Origin: Alphaproteobacteria bacterium
GTDB lineage: Bacteria > Pseudomonadota > Alphaproteobacteria > Micavibrionales > Micavibrionaceae
Direction of reading: 5' to 3'
Length of the DNA: 64,000 nt
Assembly: GCA_030750865.1 (NCBI GenBank)
Contig: JASMHE010000008.1
Span: 558,001 to 622,000 of the forward strand
Of the stretch, positions 18,365-26,456 are shown one piece after another (the first letter of the stretch is position 1; each line of letters begins with the position of its first letter). The position numbers were made by a program, and so were the translations under genes. Under the pieces are notes generated by a model, which did not search any database, was not told the DNA's origin, and saw only the letters and a list, made by a program, of their open reading frames with translations.

Positions 18365-19906
18365 ATGTCAGACCCTGCCGTACTTACAGAAACAGACGAA
18401 CAGACCGTTGATATGAAAGATATCGTTGCCCTGTGTAAACGCCGTGGCTTTATCTTCCCCGCATCCGATATCTATGGCGGCCTGAACGGTTTCTGGGACT
18501 ATGGCCCGCTTGGCACAGAGCTTAAAAATAACATCCGTGACCTGTGGTGGAAATCAATGGTCATTACACCGCCGATCGGCCCGGACGGTCTGCCGGTTGA
18601 AATTGTCGGTCTGGACAGTGCCATCATTCAAAACCCGAAAGCATGGGTCGCATCCGGCCATGTCGGCGGTTTTTCCGACCCGATGGTTGATTGTAAGGAA
18701 ACAAAACTGCGTTACCGCGCGGACCATCTGATGGTTTTGGTTCCCAAAGACGGCGAAGGCCGCTGGATCGCCTATCAGGAAGGCGCGGAAAGCGACGAAG
18801 TTGAAAAACGCGTCAAAAAGCTGGGTAGCGGCCGTTCAATCAGTGCATTTGAACCGACACCGCTGATGGATATCGACGTCGCCGATTACGACAAGGTGTC
18901 CGCACCGGACACAAAAACACAAGGCACATTGACCGAGCCGCGTGAGTTTAACCTGATGTTCCACACATATGTCGGTGCAACAGCGTCCGAAGACAGCAAA
19001 GTCTATCTGCGTCCTGAAACGGCGCAAGGCATCTTCCTGAACTATAAAAACGTACTGGACAGCAGCCGCGTCCGCGTACCATTCGGGATTGCGCAAATCG
19101 GCAAGGCATACCGTAACGAAGTAACACCACGTAACTTTATTTACCGCAGCCGTGAATTCGAACAAATGGAAATGGAATGGTTCTGCCATCCCGACGAGGC
19201 CGAAAAATGGCATGAATTCTGGATCACCCAGCGCAAAGACTGGTGGCAGTCCATCGGCGTTAAAGAAGACGATGTCTTTATTCGCCCGCATGACGCCGAC
19301 GAACTGGCGCACTACGCCAAAGACGGTCTCGGCACGGTTGACGTTGAATTCAAATTCCCGTTCACCGCACCTGATTTCGGCGAACTGGAAGGCATCGCGC
19401 ACCGTTGCGATTTCGACCTGACACAGCATCAGGAACATTCCGGCACGAAAATGGAATATATCGATCCCGTGACCAATGAACGCTATATCCCGCATGTCAT
19501 TGAACCGGCGGCGGGTCTGTCACGCGGCGTGCTGGCTATTATTTGTTCGGCCTATACCGTTGATGAATCACGCCCAAGCGGCATGTATCTGGATTTCCAC
19601 CCGTCTGTTGCACCGAAGAAAGCCGCGATCTTGCCCCTGACGGCAAAAGAAGATCACGTCCCGCTGGCGACAGAGCTTTATAAGGAATTGCGCGAACATT
19701 ACAATGTCGATCTGGATATCAAACAGAATATCGGCAAGCGTTATGCGCGTCAGGATGAAATCGGCACACCGTTCTGTTTCACAATCGATAATGACACGAT
19801 CGAAGACAAAACCGTCACGGTCCGTCACCGTAACACGATGAAACAAGAACGTATCGCGATGGACAAGGTTCTGGATTACATGCGCGAAGAACTGAAAAAG
19901 TTCTAA
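18365..19906 (+). CDS. glyQS: Glycyl-tRNA synthetase, single-chain (alpha2) type
   Basis: Class II aminoacyl-tRNA synthetase charging tRNA-Gly. 513 residues in a single chain. The N-terminal segment CKRRGFIFPASDIYGGLNG, the GFWDYGPLG motif 1 region, the YLRPETAQGIFLN segment and FRNE-like AYRNEVTPRNFIYRSREFEQ (motif 2) are those of the homodimeric GlyRS of archaea, eukaryotes and some bacteria. The C-terminal anticodon-binding domain begins near KAAILPL. Most Alphaproteobacteria instead encode the unrelated GlyQ+GlyS tetramer, so the type is unusual in this background. A ribosome site AAGAGATA lies upstream of the ATG. It diverges from the GNAT gene. Confidence 0.95.
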   Translation: MSDPAVLTETDEQTVDMKDIVALCKRRGFIFPASDIYGGLNGFWDYGPLGTELKNNIRDLWWKSMVITPPIGPDGLPVEIVGLDSAIIQNPKAWVASGHVGGFSDPMVDCKETKLRYRADHLMVLVPKDGEGRWIAYQEGAESDEVEKRVKKLGSGRSISAFEPTPLMDIDVADYDKVSAPDTKTQGTLTEPREFNLMFHTYVGATASEDSKVYLRPETAQGIFLNYKNVLDSSRVRVPFGIAQIGKAYRNEVTPRNFIYRSREFEQMEMEWFCHPDEAEKWHEFWITQRKDWWQSIGVKEDDVFIRPHDADELAHYAKDGLGTVDVEFKFPFTAPDFGELEGIAHRCDFDLTQHQEHSGTKMEYIDPVTNERYIPHVIEPAAGLSRGVLAIICSAYTVDESRPSGMYLDFHPSVAPKKAAILPLTAKEDHVPLATELYKELREHYNVDLDIKQNIGKRYARQDEIGTPFCFTIDNDTIEDKTVTVRHRNTMKQERIAMDKVLDYMREELKKF

Positions 19907-19936
19907 CATCTGTCATCATTAGAAATCTTTGGATGG

Positions 19937-19954
19937 AAAACGTTGTACGTTTTT
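19937..19954 (+). terminator. Weak hairpin after glyQS
   Basis: AAAACGT (19937-19943) pairs with ACGTTTT (19947-19953) across a 3-nt loop and is followed by one more T. It is AT-rich and short but well placed, 30 bp after the stop. Confidence 0.35.
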
Positions 19955-20010
19955 CCTGATGTCTGCGTGTAAGTCTGCACGGATATCCGGCAAGTGCGTT
20001 GCGCTTATCT

Positions 20011-20763
20011 TTACATCGCATCGGCATAAAGCGGCGCGGCATCACGTAATATTTTATCAGCCTCTGCCGTATATGTCCCGTCATCGCGATGCAGTACCAC
20101 ACCGGCCCGCAGAATTGCCGGACTTTTACGGTCTTTACGCGCCCGTATAATGACCCGTTTTGCATCAACACCGGCCTTCGGCCACAGTGGCATAATCTCG
20201 ACCGCGCCAAAGCGCTTCCCGAAAGCCTGAATAATTTTATCCGTCGTATCAGCCCGGTGAATAACCGATATCGATCCGCCCGGTTTCATATTATGAAAGG
20301 CGCAATCAATCCAATGCTTTATAGAAACACCCTCACCTGATCCGCCATGTGCGATTGCCTTCCCTTCTTTGGGTGAACGCAAATGTTTCCCCCCCTCCAT
20401 AAAAGGCGGATTACACATCACATGATCAAACCGCGCGTCCGGTGCGCTGACACGATATTGACAAATATCATCACAGATCACCGCGCTGCGCCCATCAAAA
20501 CCATTCAATGCGGCATTATCCCGCGCAATCACGGCCACATCCGCCAGCAATTCCACGCCCGTGACATGTACATCCGCAACGCGCGAGGCAAGACTGAACA
20601 TCGCACCGCCGACCCCGCACCCCAAATCAAGCACACGTTGCCCTGCTTTGGCCGGACAGGCCGCCGCAAGCATCACGCTATCCAGGCAGGTCCGGAAACC
20701 ATTCGGCGCTTGCACCAATCGCACAGCGCCGTTCAAAACAGTAATTTCAGGTGCGTCCGCCAT
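20011..20763 (-). CDS. tRNA1(Val) (adenine-N6)-methyltransferase-like (TrmN6/YfiC family)
   Basis: SAM-dependent methyltransferase of 250 residues. It shows the SAM-binding VLDLGCGVGGAMFSLA motif I, VTGVELLADVAVIARDNAALNG, and the catalytic NPPF motif (MCNPPFMEGG) of N6-adenine methyltransferases. The N-terminal GAVRLVQAPNGFRTCLDSVMLAA segment is typical of the YfiC/TrmN6 family that modifies A37 of tRNA1(Val). The target is inferred. The ATG at 20763 is preferred over the longer frame because AAGGA lies 8 bp upstream and the extra 37 residues have no family support. It follows the DUF2007 gene on the same strand with a 74-bp gap. Confidence 0.85.
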   Translation of the reverse strand: MADAPEITVLNGAVRLVQAPNGFRTCLDSVMLAAACPAKAGQRVLDLGCGVGGAMFSLASRVADVHVTGVELLADVAVIARDNAALNGFDGRSAVICDDICQYRVSAPDARFDHVMCNPPFMEGGKHLRSPKEGKAIAHGGSGEGVSIKHWIDCAFHNMKPGGSISVIHRADTTDKIIQAFGKRFGAVEIMPLWPKAGVDAKRVIIRARKDRKSPAILRAGVVLHRDDGTYTAEADKILRDAAPLYADAM

Positions 20764-20807
20764 TATGATTTCCTTGATAAGCCCCTTGTTTTCCATCCAT
20801 GCTGATC

Positions 20808-20852
20808 TCAATGCTCCAGCAGTCAATGTTCCAGCGATTAATGTTCCAGATC
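20808..20852. repeat. Three 15-bp tandem repeats carrying stop codons
   Basis: Three adjacent 15-bp units (20808-20822, 20823-20837, 20838-20852) share the core AATG[CT]TCCAG. On the minus strand each encodes Leu-Glu-His followed by a stop. The first unit read is the end of the DUF2007 protein and the other two lie just after it. Confidence 0.8.
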
Positions 20853-21053
20853 TTGTGCGGCACGCTGCAAACACCGCTTGGCTGCCTCATAATCCTCTTC
20901 GGCAACAACCAAACGCTGTTCTATGGCAGAAATACTGCCCTCCATCACCGATGTATGCCGATCAAGCCAGACAGATTCAATCCCGCTTTGCTGTAACATA
21001 GACTGCGCCCAGCTTAACTTCACCAAATTATTTGATCGCAACAGTTCTTTCAT
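20838..21053 (-). CDS. DUF2007 family protein (putative signal-transducing protein)
   Basis: 71 residues starting MKELLRSNNLVKLSWAQ, with a helix-strand layout (AQSMLQQSGIESVWLDRH, then RLVVAEEDYEAAKRCLQ) typical of the DUF2007 family, small single-domain proteins of unknown role often placed next to the tRNA methyltransferase and the polyprenyl synthase in Alphaproteobacteria. Here it lies exactly in that place, with ispB-type gene divergent 43 bp away and the methyltransferase downstream on the same strand. Its stop codon lies within a 15-bp tandem repeat. Confidence 0.8.
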   Translation of the reverse strand: MKELLRSNNLVKLSWAQSMLQQSGIESVWLDRHTSVMEGSISAIEQRLVVAEEDYEAAKRCLQRAAQDLEH

Positions 21054-21096
21054 CTTTGACCTTGCCTAATGCCTCTTAATCGTCTAATCCAATAGC

Positions 21097-22113
21097 ATGC
21101 AGAACGTTCAGCCACAAGATAAGTCCACGTCATCCGCCTCTCCGCTTGAAAAGCTGGTCGAAGCGCTGTCCGGTGACATGCAGCACGTCAATCAGGCCAT
21201 TCTGAAAAATATGCAGGCCGATATTGATATGATCCCGCAAATCGCCGGATATCTGATTGCATCGGGCGGCAAACGGTTGCGCCCCCTTCTGACTCTTGCA
21301 GCAACGCGCATATATGACACGCAGACCCCGCGTTGTTACGGTCTGGCCGCTGCGGTCGAATTTATCCATACGGCGACATTACTGCATGATGACGTTGTTG
21401 ATGAAAGCAGCGAGCGGCGCGGCAAGAAAACAGCCAACCTTGTGTTCGGCAATCAGGCTAGCGTGCTGGTCGGTGACTTTCTGTTTTCACGCGCCTTCCA
21501 GTTGATGGTCGCGGACGGATCAGTGGATGTTTTACGTATCTTATCGGATGCATCGGCGATTATTTCCGCAGGTGAAGTCAAGCAGCTCGCCATCACAGGT
21601 GATCTATCCTCTACGGTTGACGATTATATTGATGTCGCCCAATCAAAGACCGCCGCCTTATTCGCAGCGGCGTGCGAAATCGGCCCCGTCATTGCCGATC
21701 AAGACGCGGAACAAGCAAACGCCTTGCGCGATTACGGCCATAATCTTGGTATCGCCTTCCAGATCGTCGATGATGTTCTTGATTACAGCGCAACACAAGA
21801 AAAGCTCGGCAAGACGATCGGTGATGATTTTGCCGAAGGAAAAATGAGCCTGCCCGTTGTTCTCGCCCTTGAAAGTGCGACAGAAAATGAACGGACATTC
21901 TGGGCCCGCACCCTGACAGAGAAAGACCGGCAAGACGGCGATTTGCAAACGGCGCAGGACATTCTGCACCGGACCAAATCTCTGGAACGCGGCATGGATA
22001 TGGCCCAGCGTTACGGCCGCAAAGCTCTTGAGGCGCTTGCCCCATGCCCCGATACAGCGCTAACAAACATGCTGCGCGATATCGTGGAATTCACAATATC
22101 CCGTGATTTTTAA
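21097..22113 (+). CDS. ispB: Polyprenyl diphosphate synthase (octa-/decaprenyl type)
   Basis: Trans-isoprenyl diphosphate synthase, 338 residues, extending farnesyl diphosphate with isopentenyl diphosphate to the long side chain of ubiquinone. It shows both aspartate-rich motifs: LLHDDVVDESSERRG (first DDxxD) and FQIVDDVLDYS (second). GGKRLRPLL before the first motif is also conserved. Chain length cannot be read from sequence with confidence. A clear terminator follows the gene. Confidence 0.92.
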   Translation: MQNVQPQDKSTSSASPLEKLVEALSGDMQHVNQAILKNMQADIDMIPQIAGYLIASGGKRLRPLLTLAATRIYDTQTPRCYGLAAAVEFIHTATLLHDDVVDESSERRGKKTANLVFGNQASVLVGDFLFSRAFQLMVADGSVDVLRILSDASAIISAGEVKQLAITGDLSSTVDDYIDVAQSKTAALFAAACEIGPVIADQDAEQANALRDYGHNLGIAFQIVDDVLDYSATQEKLGKTIGDDFAEGKMSLPVVLALESATENERTFWARTLTEKDRQDGDLQTAQDILHRTKSLERGMDMAQRYGRKALEALAPCPDTALTNMLRDIVEFTISRDF

Positions 22114-22151
22114 GAACACCTAATTTTCGTTACAAAACAACGCATTATACC

Positions 22152-22183
22152 AAAGGCACCGTCCTCTTAACGGTGCTTTTTTG
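22152..22183 (+). terminator. Rho-independent terminator of the polyprenyl synthase gene
   Basis: GCACCGT (22156-22162) pairs perfectly with ACGGTGC (22170-22176), followed by TTTTTT. Confidence 0.85.
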
Positions 22184-22224
22184 CTGCACTGCGATTTTTT
22201 TACTTGACTCAAACCATGCTTATT

Positions 22225-22252
22225 ATGCAATAGTGCTATGCATTAATTGCAT
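22225..22252. promoter_or_regulatory. ATGCA repeats / inverted repeat upstream of amtB
   Basis: ATGCA (22238-22242) and TGCAT (22248-22252) form an inverted repeat with a 5-bp spacer, and a further ATGCA lies at 22225-22229. A TTGACT is found at 22204-22209. A sigma54 -24/-12 element was looked for and not found. An operator is possible. Confidence 0.3.
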
Positions 22253-22353
22253 GGGTGTGTTGCAATGATCATTTTTACGAAGAATCGTTAATCGCGCAGA
22301 ACACCCATCCAATAAAAAAACGGTGTAAGTTATTTAAAGATGGAGGAAATCAA

Positions 22354-23670
22354 ATGGGCGAAGCGACAGAACTCTCATTCGTTCTCAATACAATGTTTTT
22401 ATTATTCTGCGGTGCATTGGTAATGCTGATGGCAGCAGGTTTTGCCATGCTCGAAGCGGGCATGGTGCGCAGCAAATCTGTTGCGGTTATTCTGGTGAAA
22501 AATATAGGTCTTTATGCCATTGCGGGCCTGATGTTCTTCGTTGTCGGTTACAACCTGATGTATAAAGGCGTGCCCGAAGGCGGCTTCTTTGGCATCCCAA
22601 GTCCCTTCTCGGCAGATGATACAGCCGCCACTGCGGGAGATTTTTCCGCCGGTTATGCATCAGCCGCAGGCTGGTTTTTCCAGATGGTCTTTGTCGCAAC
22701 TGCGGCGTCCATCGTATCCGGCGCCCTTGCAGAACGCATTAAAATCTGGCCATTTATGATTTTCTGCGCCATTTTATGTGGCCTGATCTATCCGCTTGTC
22801 GGTAGCTGGACATGGGGCGGCGGGTTCTTGTCATCTCTCGGTTTCAGCGATTTTGCCGGTTCAACAATCGTGCATTCTGTTGGTGGCTGGGCCGCCCTGA
22901 CTGGTGCGATTTTGCTCGGCGCACGACGCGGACGCTTTGATGAAAAGGGACACGCCCAACCGCTGCACGGTTCTTCATTGCCGTTGGTCACACTGGGCAC
23001 ATTCGTCCTGTGGTTTGGCTGGTTCGGCTTTAACGGCGGATCACAACTTGCCATCGCCAGCGCAGATGATGCGATCGCCGTCGGCAAGATTTTTGCCAAC
23101 ACAAATATTGCGGCCGCCGCCGGTGTTGCCACCATGCTGTTGATCGGTTACGTCTTTGACCGCAAAGTCGATGTCACACTTGTACTCAACGGCGCTCTTG
23201 CCGGACTGGTCGCCATCACGGCCGAACCATTGATGCCCGGCTTTGCAATGGCCGCTCTGGTCGGTGCGATCGGCGCCCTTGTTATGCTCGGTGCAACAAA
23301 GACACTTGAAAAGATGCAGATTGATGATGTTGTCGGCGCGGTGCCCGTCCATCTGGCAGCCGGCATGTGGGGAACAATTGCGGTTGTCCTATCCAATCCG
23401 GAGGCCTCGCTTCTGGCACAGCTGATCGGGATTGCCTGCGTCGGTACATTCGTATCCTGCGTCAGTCTTCTAATCTGGTCTGTCATGAAAGCAACGGTCG
23501 GCATTCGCCTGCACTGGTCACACGAAGATCTGGGCAGTGACATGGCCGAACTTGGCGTGCGGGCCTACAACCTCGATTTCGGCAAAACATCTGCCATGTC
23601 CATGTACGAGACAACAGAAACGCCAAGATCGATTGCGGATATACAAAAAAGCATGAAAGCAGCCGCATAG
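22354..23670 (+). CDS. amtB: Ammonium transporter
   Basis: Inner-membrane ammonium channel of the Amt/Rh family, 438 residues from the ATG at 22354 (GGAGG 7 bp upstream). About eleven hydrophobic helices are visible. The pore histidines lie in STIVHSVGGWAALTGA and VVGAVPVHLAAGMWGT. The N-terminus MLMAAGFAMLEAGMVRSK is typical of Amt without a cleaved signal peptide. The C-terminal cytoplasmic tail (DLGSDMAELGVRAYNLDF onwards), which normally contacts PII/GlnK, is present. No glnK gene adjoins, which is unusual because amtB is commonly paired with glnK. The sequence after the stop is highly structured (see the RNA entry). Confidence 0.95.
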   Translation: MGEATELSFVLNTMFLLFCGALVMLMAAGFAMLEAGMVRSKSVAVILVKNIGLYAIAGLMFFVVGYNLMYKGVPEGGFFGIPSPFSADDTAATAGDFSAGYASAAGWFFQMVFVATAASIVSGALAERIKIWPFMIFCAILCGLIYPLVGSWTWGGGFLSSLGFSDFAGSTIVHSVGGWAALTGAILLGARRGRFDEKGHAQPLHGSSLPLVTLGTFVLWFGWFGFNGGSQLAIASADDAIAVGKIFANTNIAAAAGVATMLLIGYVFDRKVDVTLVLNGALAGLVAITAEPLMPGFAMAALVGAIGALVMLGATKTLEKMQIDDVVGAVPVHLAAGMWGTIAVVLSNPEASLLAQLIGIACVGTFVSCVSLLIWSVMKATVGIRLHWSHEDLGSDMAELGVRAYNLDFGKTSAMSMYETTETPRSIADIQKSMKAAA

Positions 23671-23800
23671 CAGATGAATTTTTAAGAATAGAAGTCTCCC
23701 GTCCCCTTTCCCGAAAAGCGTGTAATAGAGGATCAACGGACGGGAAAACGCGGGAGGCTTCTAGCCCACAACAATAAACGGGCATCTCACGTGTTTTTTC

Positions 23801-23820
23801 GTGTTTTTTGTAAAAAACAC
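23801..23820. repeat. Perfect inverted repeat with flanking duplicate arm
   Basis: GTGTTTTTT (23801-23809) and AAAAAACAC (23812-23820) are separated by 2 bp; the left arm is repeated once more at 23791-23799. Confidence 0.7.
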
Positions 23821-23856
23821 GCAAGCGAGAATGTTTCTCCATTCGCAAAACTCAAC

Positions 23857-23894
23857 AGGCATGTGACCACAACGTCACATGCCTTTTTTCTTTT
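23857..23894 (+). terminator. Strong rho-independent terminator
   Basis: Perfect 11-bp stem AGGCATGTGAC (23857-23867) with GTCACATGCCT (23874-23884), 6-nt loop, followed by a T-rich tract. It is oriented for plus-strand transcripts coming from amtB or from the intergenic RNA. Confidence 0.9.
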
Positions 23895-24068
23895 GTGTGA
23901 GGCCGACACAGCACGAACAATTCTCCCCGCGCAAAACCGTGCAAACCTTTGCGCGAGAACGGCTGGCCGCACTACAACTAAAGTTTGCAAAAAAAGACAA
24001 AATATTATATATTACGCGAAATTAATGGCTGTTGTGTGGGCAATAGCTTTAAAAATGGGGAGAAAAAG

Positions 24069-24869
24069 ATGTTTTCCAACGTTCGAAATATTTTCAGCGC
24101 TGCCGTCCGCAATATTGCGGCCGCAGGCCTTGCATTAATGATTGCCGCTTCACCGGCGTGGGCTCAAGCTCTCGACGTTGGTCAGGTCGACACCCCAAAC
24201 GCAATCAAATCCGAATTTTTGGCTGAAGGCCATCAGATTTCATCCGCTTACAATCAAATATCGATTTTCGAAGGCGATGAGACACGCGAAGCCTATGTCA
24301 GCCACTTCGCAAATATCATAACTGCCGACAATGACGGTGATTGGTATTTGATCTTCAGCAATGCACCATTAGGCGGCGAAAATACTCTCTTGCGCGTTGA
24401 ATCCAAAGGAACGAACCTGACCTATTACCAACCTGACCCTGATACGCATATTATTCCACCGGGGCCAACAGAAAATATTGATCTGATGCGCGAGATGATC
24501 GAAAACGGTCGGGATGTAGTTTCGCGTAGTTATATGCTGAGATCTTTCCTTGAAAAAGATAGTACTTCGTATCTGGCTTTTTCAGGACAAGTAACGGACG
24601 CAGACAATAACGTCGTAGGGCACATAGACGGTATCGTCAGTGAAAACGAAAGCGGACGCAAAGGCTTAGGGATATATTATACCGATATGAACGGCATCGC
24701 GACCATCGTGAAAGATGGTATCGATTATGTGGCAAATCCGGAAATATTGGCCGGTGCCATTGACCTGAATACACTCAACCTTGCGGAATCAACGACAACA
24801 AGCGATGCGGCACAGCGATTGCAGCAGCCTGCATCCGTTGATATTGCAATGGGGCCAACATCGCCATAA
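24069..24869 (+). CDS. Secreted protein of unknown function
   Basis: 266 residues from the ATG at 24069, preceded by GGGGAG. The N-terminus has a classical signal peptide: basic residues, hydrophobic core IAAAGLALMIAAS, and cleavage after PAWA. The mature part is soluble, acidic, rich in Asp, Glu and Asn, without Cys, and contains NDGDWYLIFSNAPLGG and SGQVTDADNNVVGHIDGIVS, which look like beta strands. No domain was recognised. It stands alone between a strong terminator and a convergent unknown gene. Confidence 0.65.
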   Translation: MFSNVRNIFSAAVRNIAAAGLALMIAASPAWAQALDVGQVDTPNAIKSEFLAEGHQISSAYNQISIFEGDETREAYVSHFANIITADNDGDWYLIFSNAPLGGENTLLRVESKGTNLTYYQPDPDTHIIPPGPTENIDLMREMIENGRDVVSRSYMLRSFLEKDSTSYLAFSGQVTDADNNVVGHIDGIVSENESGRKGLGIYYTDMNGIATIVKDGIDYVANPEILAGAIDLNTLNLAESTTTSDAAQRLQQPASVDIAMGPTSP

Positions 24870-24912
24870 TTAAGGCGATATCCCTACATCATATTTTGAA
24901 TTTCATAGAAAA

Positions 24913-25926
24913 TTAAACGAAACCGTTGCCAAAACCAATGTTGACGCTGGCGGTTTGCGGAGGTAGTTGCACGTCATCTTCCGATGATGGCGTACTTACA
25001 TCCGGCGCTGTCGTGACATCCGACGGCTCTCCGTTTGAAAGTGCCTGACTAAATGCAGCCGTCAAACCGGGAGCATCATCAAAATGCGACCCTGAGGCCG
25101 ATACACTCCGTGCTGAATCTCGAGATATATTTGCTACGTCTTGCGAAGCCTCCCCGGTCAGTCCCAGCAAACGTTGTTCGTCCTCGGCATCGCGCAACAG
25201 ATCAACCGTTGACAAAAAACCTTCTGTAGGAACATCAAGACCTTCAATATCCGTGTCACGCGCGCCAATTTCATTACCAAATTCGCTTGAAATAGATGCA
25301 TCCCGACGGGCAAGAACGTGATTCATTTCATCTGGGTAATCGTCTGCAAATGATTGAACGAGTTCTCTTTGCTCTTCATCCATCTTATGACCGTCACCTG
25401 GATCGGTGGCCTCTTCCACTTCCTGCAAACGTTCCAAAAGACGTAAATCTGCTGCAGATGGCGTGCCGCCAGCTTGGCGAGTTTGTTTGATTTGCTGTTC
25501 TAACTGTTGTCTTTGCGCTTTGAAGCCCTTATGCAGATCACCCTGTTTGATCTCGACATCCTCGCCGCCGATATTCAGGGATACTTCATTATTATACGCC
25601 GCCTGATATGCGGCTTGTTGTGCCTGCATAGCTGTCGTCATCTGCGCTGTTGCAGCGGCAGAGCGATCTTTCTGTGCTTGTGTCTGTTGTTGTGAATTGC
25701 TTGCGTTCTGCGCGTGAATACTGCCAGCACCCATGCCGCCCGATCCGTCATAACCAACCGCGAAAGGACCAAGCACCGCCGATGCGAAATGCGTTGAATC
25801 AAAATCTCCGACAGATGGTGCAGCGGTCTCCGTCGAGGCAGATGTCTCCACACCTTCTTCGACGAAACCGGCATCCGCGCCAGCGTCAGCCGCTACAGCT
25901 TCTTCTATAGTGAAATCCCCCACCAT
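24913..25926 (-). CDS. Low-complexity hypothetical protein
   Basis: 337 residues. The N-terminal 60 are acidic and rich in Ala/Glu/Thr. Residues about 75-110 are Gln/Ala-rich (SNSQQQTQAQKDRS, QAQQAAYQAAYNNE). A short segment SLNIGGEDVEIKQGDLHKGF follows, and about 130-170 look like a coiled coil (KAQRQQLEQQIKQTRQAGG, then LRLLERLQEVEEA). The C-terminal third is Ser/Asp-rich and probably disordered, ending in hydrophobic VNIGFGNGFV. No signal peptide or membrane helix. The segment around the coiled coil somewhat recalls scaffold-type proteins, but the function is unknown. No strong ribosome site was seen. Confidence 0.6.
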   Translation of the reverse strand: MVGDFTIEEAVAADAGADAGFVEEGVETSASTETAAPSVGDFDSTHFASAVLGPFAVGYDGSGGMGAGSIHAQNASNSQQQTQAQKDRSAAATAQMTTAMQAQQAAYQAAYNNEVSLNIGGEDVEIKQGDLHKGFKAQRQQLEQQIKQTRQAGGTPSAADLRLLERLQEVEEATDPGDGHKMDEEQRELVQSFADDYPDEMNHVLARRDASISSEFGNEIGARDTDIEGLDVPTEGFLSTVDLLRDAEDEQRLLGLTGEASQDVANISRDSARSVSASGSHFDDAPGLTAAFSQALSNGEPSDVTTAPDVSTPSSEDDVQLPPQTASVNIGFGNGFV

Positions 25927-26456
25927 AATGTCTTACACACACTTTCTTTCTTACTTATACACTTGTATTTCGTTCCACACATTTACGACCATTTTTATCA
26001 ACCACACATCGATAGAAATCCGGTCGTGCTATACATAATATCACCCAAAGTATTAATATTATGTAAAGTCATATCTCTTTGTTTTTTCATCGCTTTCTTA
26101 CCCCGCTTCTTCTTCCTCTTCCGGTCGATAAGGCACACCCTCTATCAACCGCGTCTCCCCTTTCGTTCATAGCAATTGTGCCCCCACACACCTGCTATTT
26201 ACACACACATTTTCTCTACCGCGCGCTTGTCCGTTACCGAACATGCTATGCGCACGTTTTATCGTTTCATCGTTGTTTCAGAACTGCCCTAAAGCAAAAG
26301 GATCGTTCCCCAATAGTTGCCATTATGTCAGTCAAACCTATCTGAATATTTAAATTTAGATTGCATTTTATACGATTGTTTGCTCTGCTGAGATTCGACG
26401 ATCGCTAAGCAAGAGAAACCAAGCGTTTCAGACTTTAAAAAGATTGAGAGTTTTTT
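25927..26456. other. 530-bp gene-poor, pyrimidine-rich intergenic region
   Basis: No supported gene. The plus strand is rich in C and T (runs such as CTTCTTCCTCTTCC). Short ORFs here have no ribosome site and unusual codon use. It contains one inverted repeat (listed separately) and must hold the promoters of both flanking divergent genes, but no clear hexamer pair was found. Confidence 0.5.
26032..26065. repeat. 10-bp inverted repeat upstream of the low-complexity gene
   Basis: TACATAATAT (26032-26041) and ATATTATGTA (26056-26065) are perfectly complementary across a 14-nt spacer. It is AT-rich, so it could be an operator or a cruciform-prone site; there is no T-tract typical of a terminator. 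Confidence 0.45.

Larger units (their letters stand above)
23690..23894 (+). ncRNA. Structured 3'UTR or small RNA candidate after amtB
   Basis: This gene-free stretch holds three strong foldings. A 12-bp stem joins 23690-23701 to 23751-23762 with one G-U pair. An alternative stem uses 23697-23704 with 23738-23745 (TCCCGTCC/GGACGGGA); the two share the 5' arm and cannot both form fully. At 23801-23820 GTGTTTTTT and AAAAAACAC are a perfect inverted repeat, preceded by a second copy of GTGTTTTTT. The stretch ends in a strong terminator. It may be a long amtB 3'UTR or a separate small RNA. No known RNA family was recognised. No promoter inside it is convincing. Confidence 0.35.

Noticed and set aside
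18836-19495. 219-residue ORF antisense to glycyl-tRNA synthetase
   Set aside because: Reverse-frame shadow, no independent evidence.
22221-22252. Sigma54 promoter upstream of amtB
   Set aside because: TTGCA is present but there is no GG at the required distance.
26079-26345. 88-residue ORF in the gene-poor region
   Set aside because: No ribosome site, Phe/Pro/His-rich composition from a C/T-rich strand, no domain.
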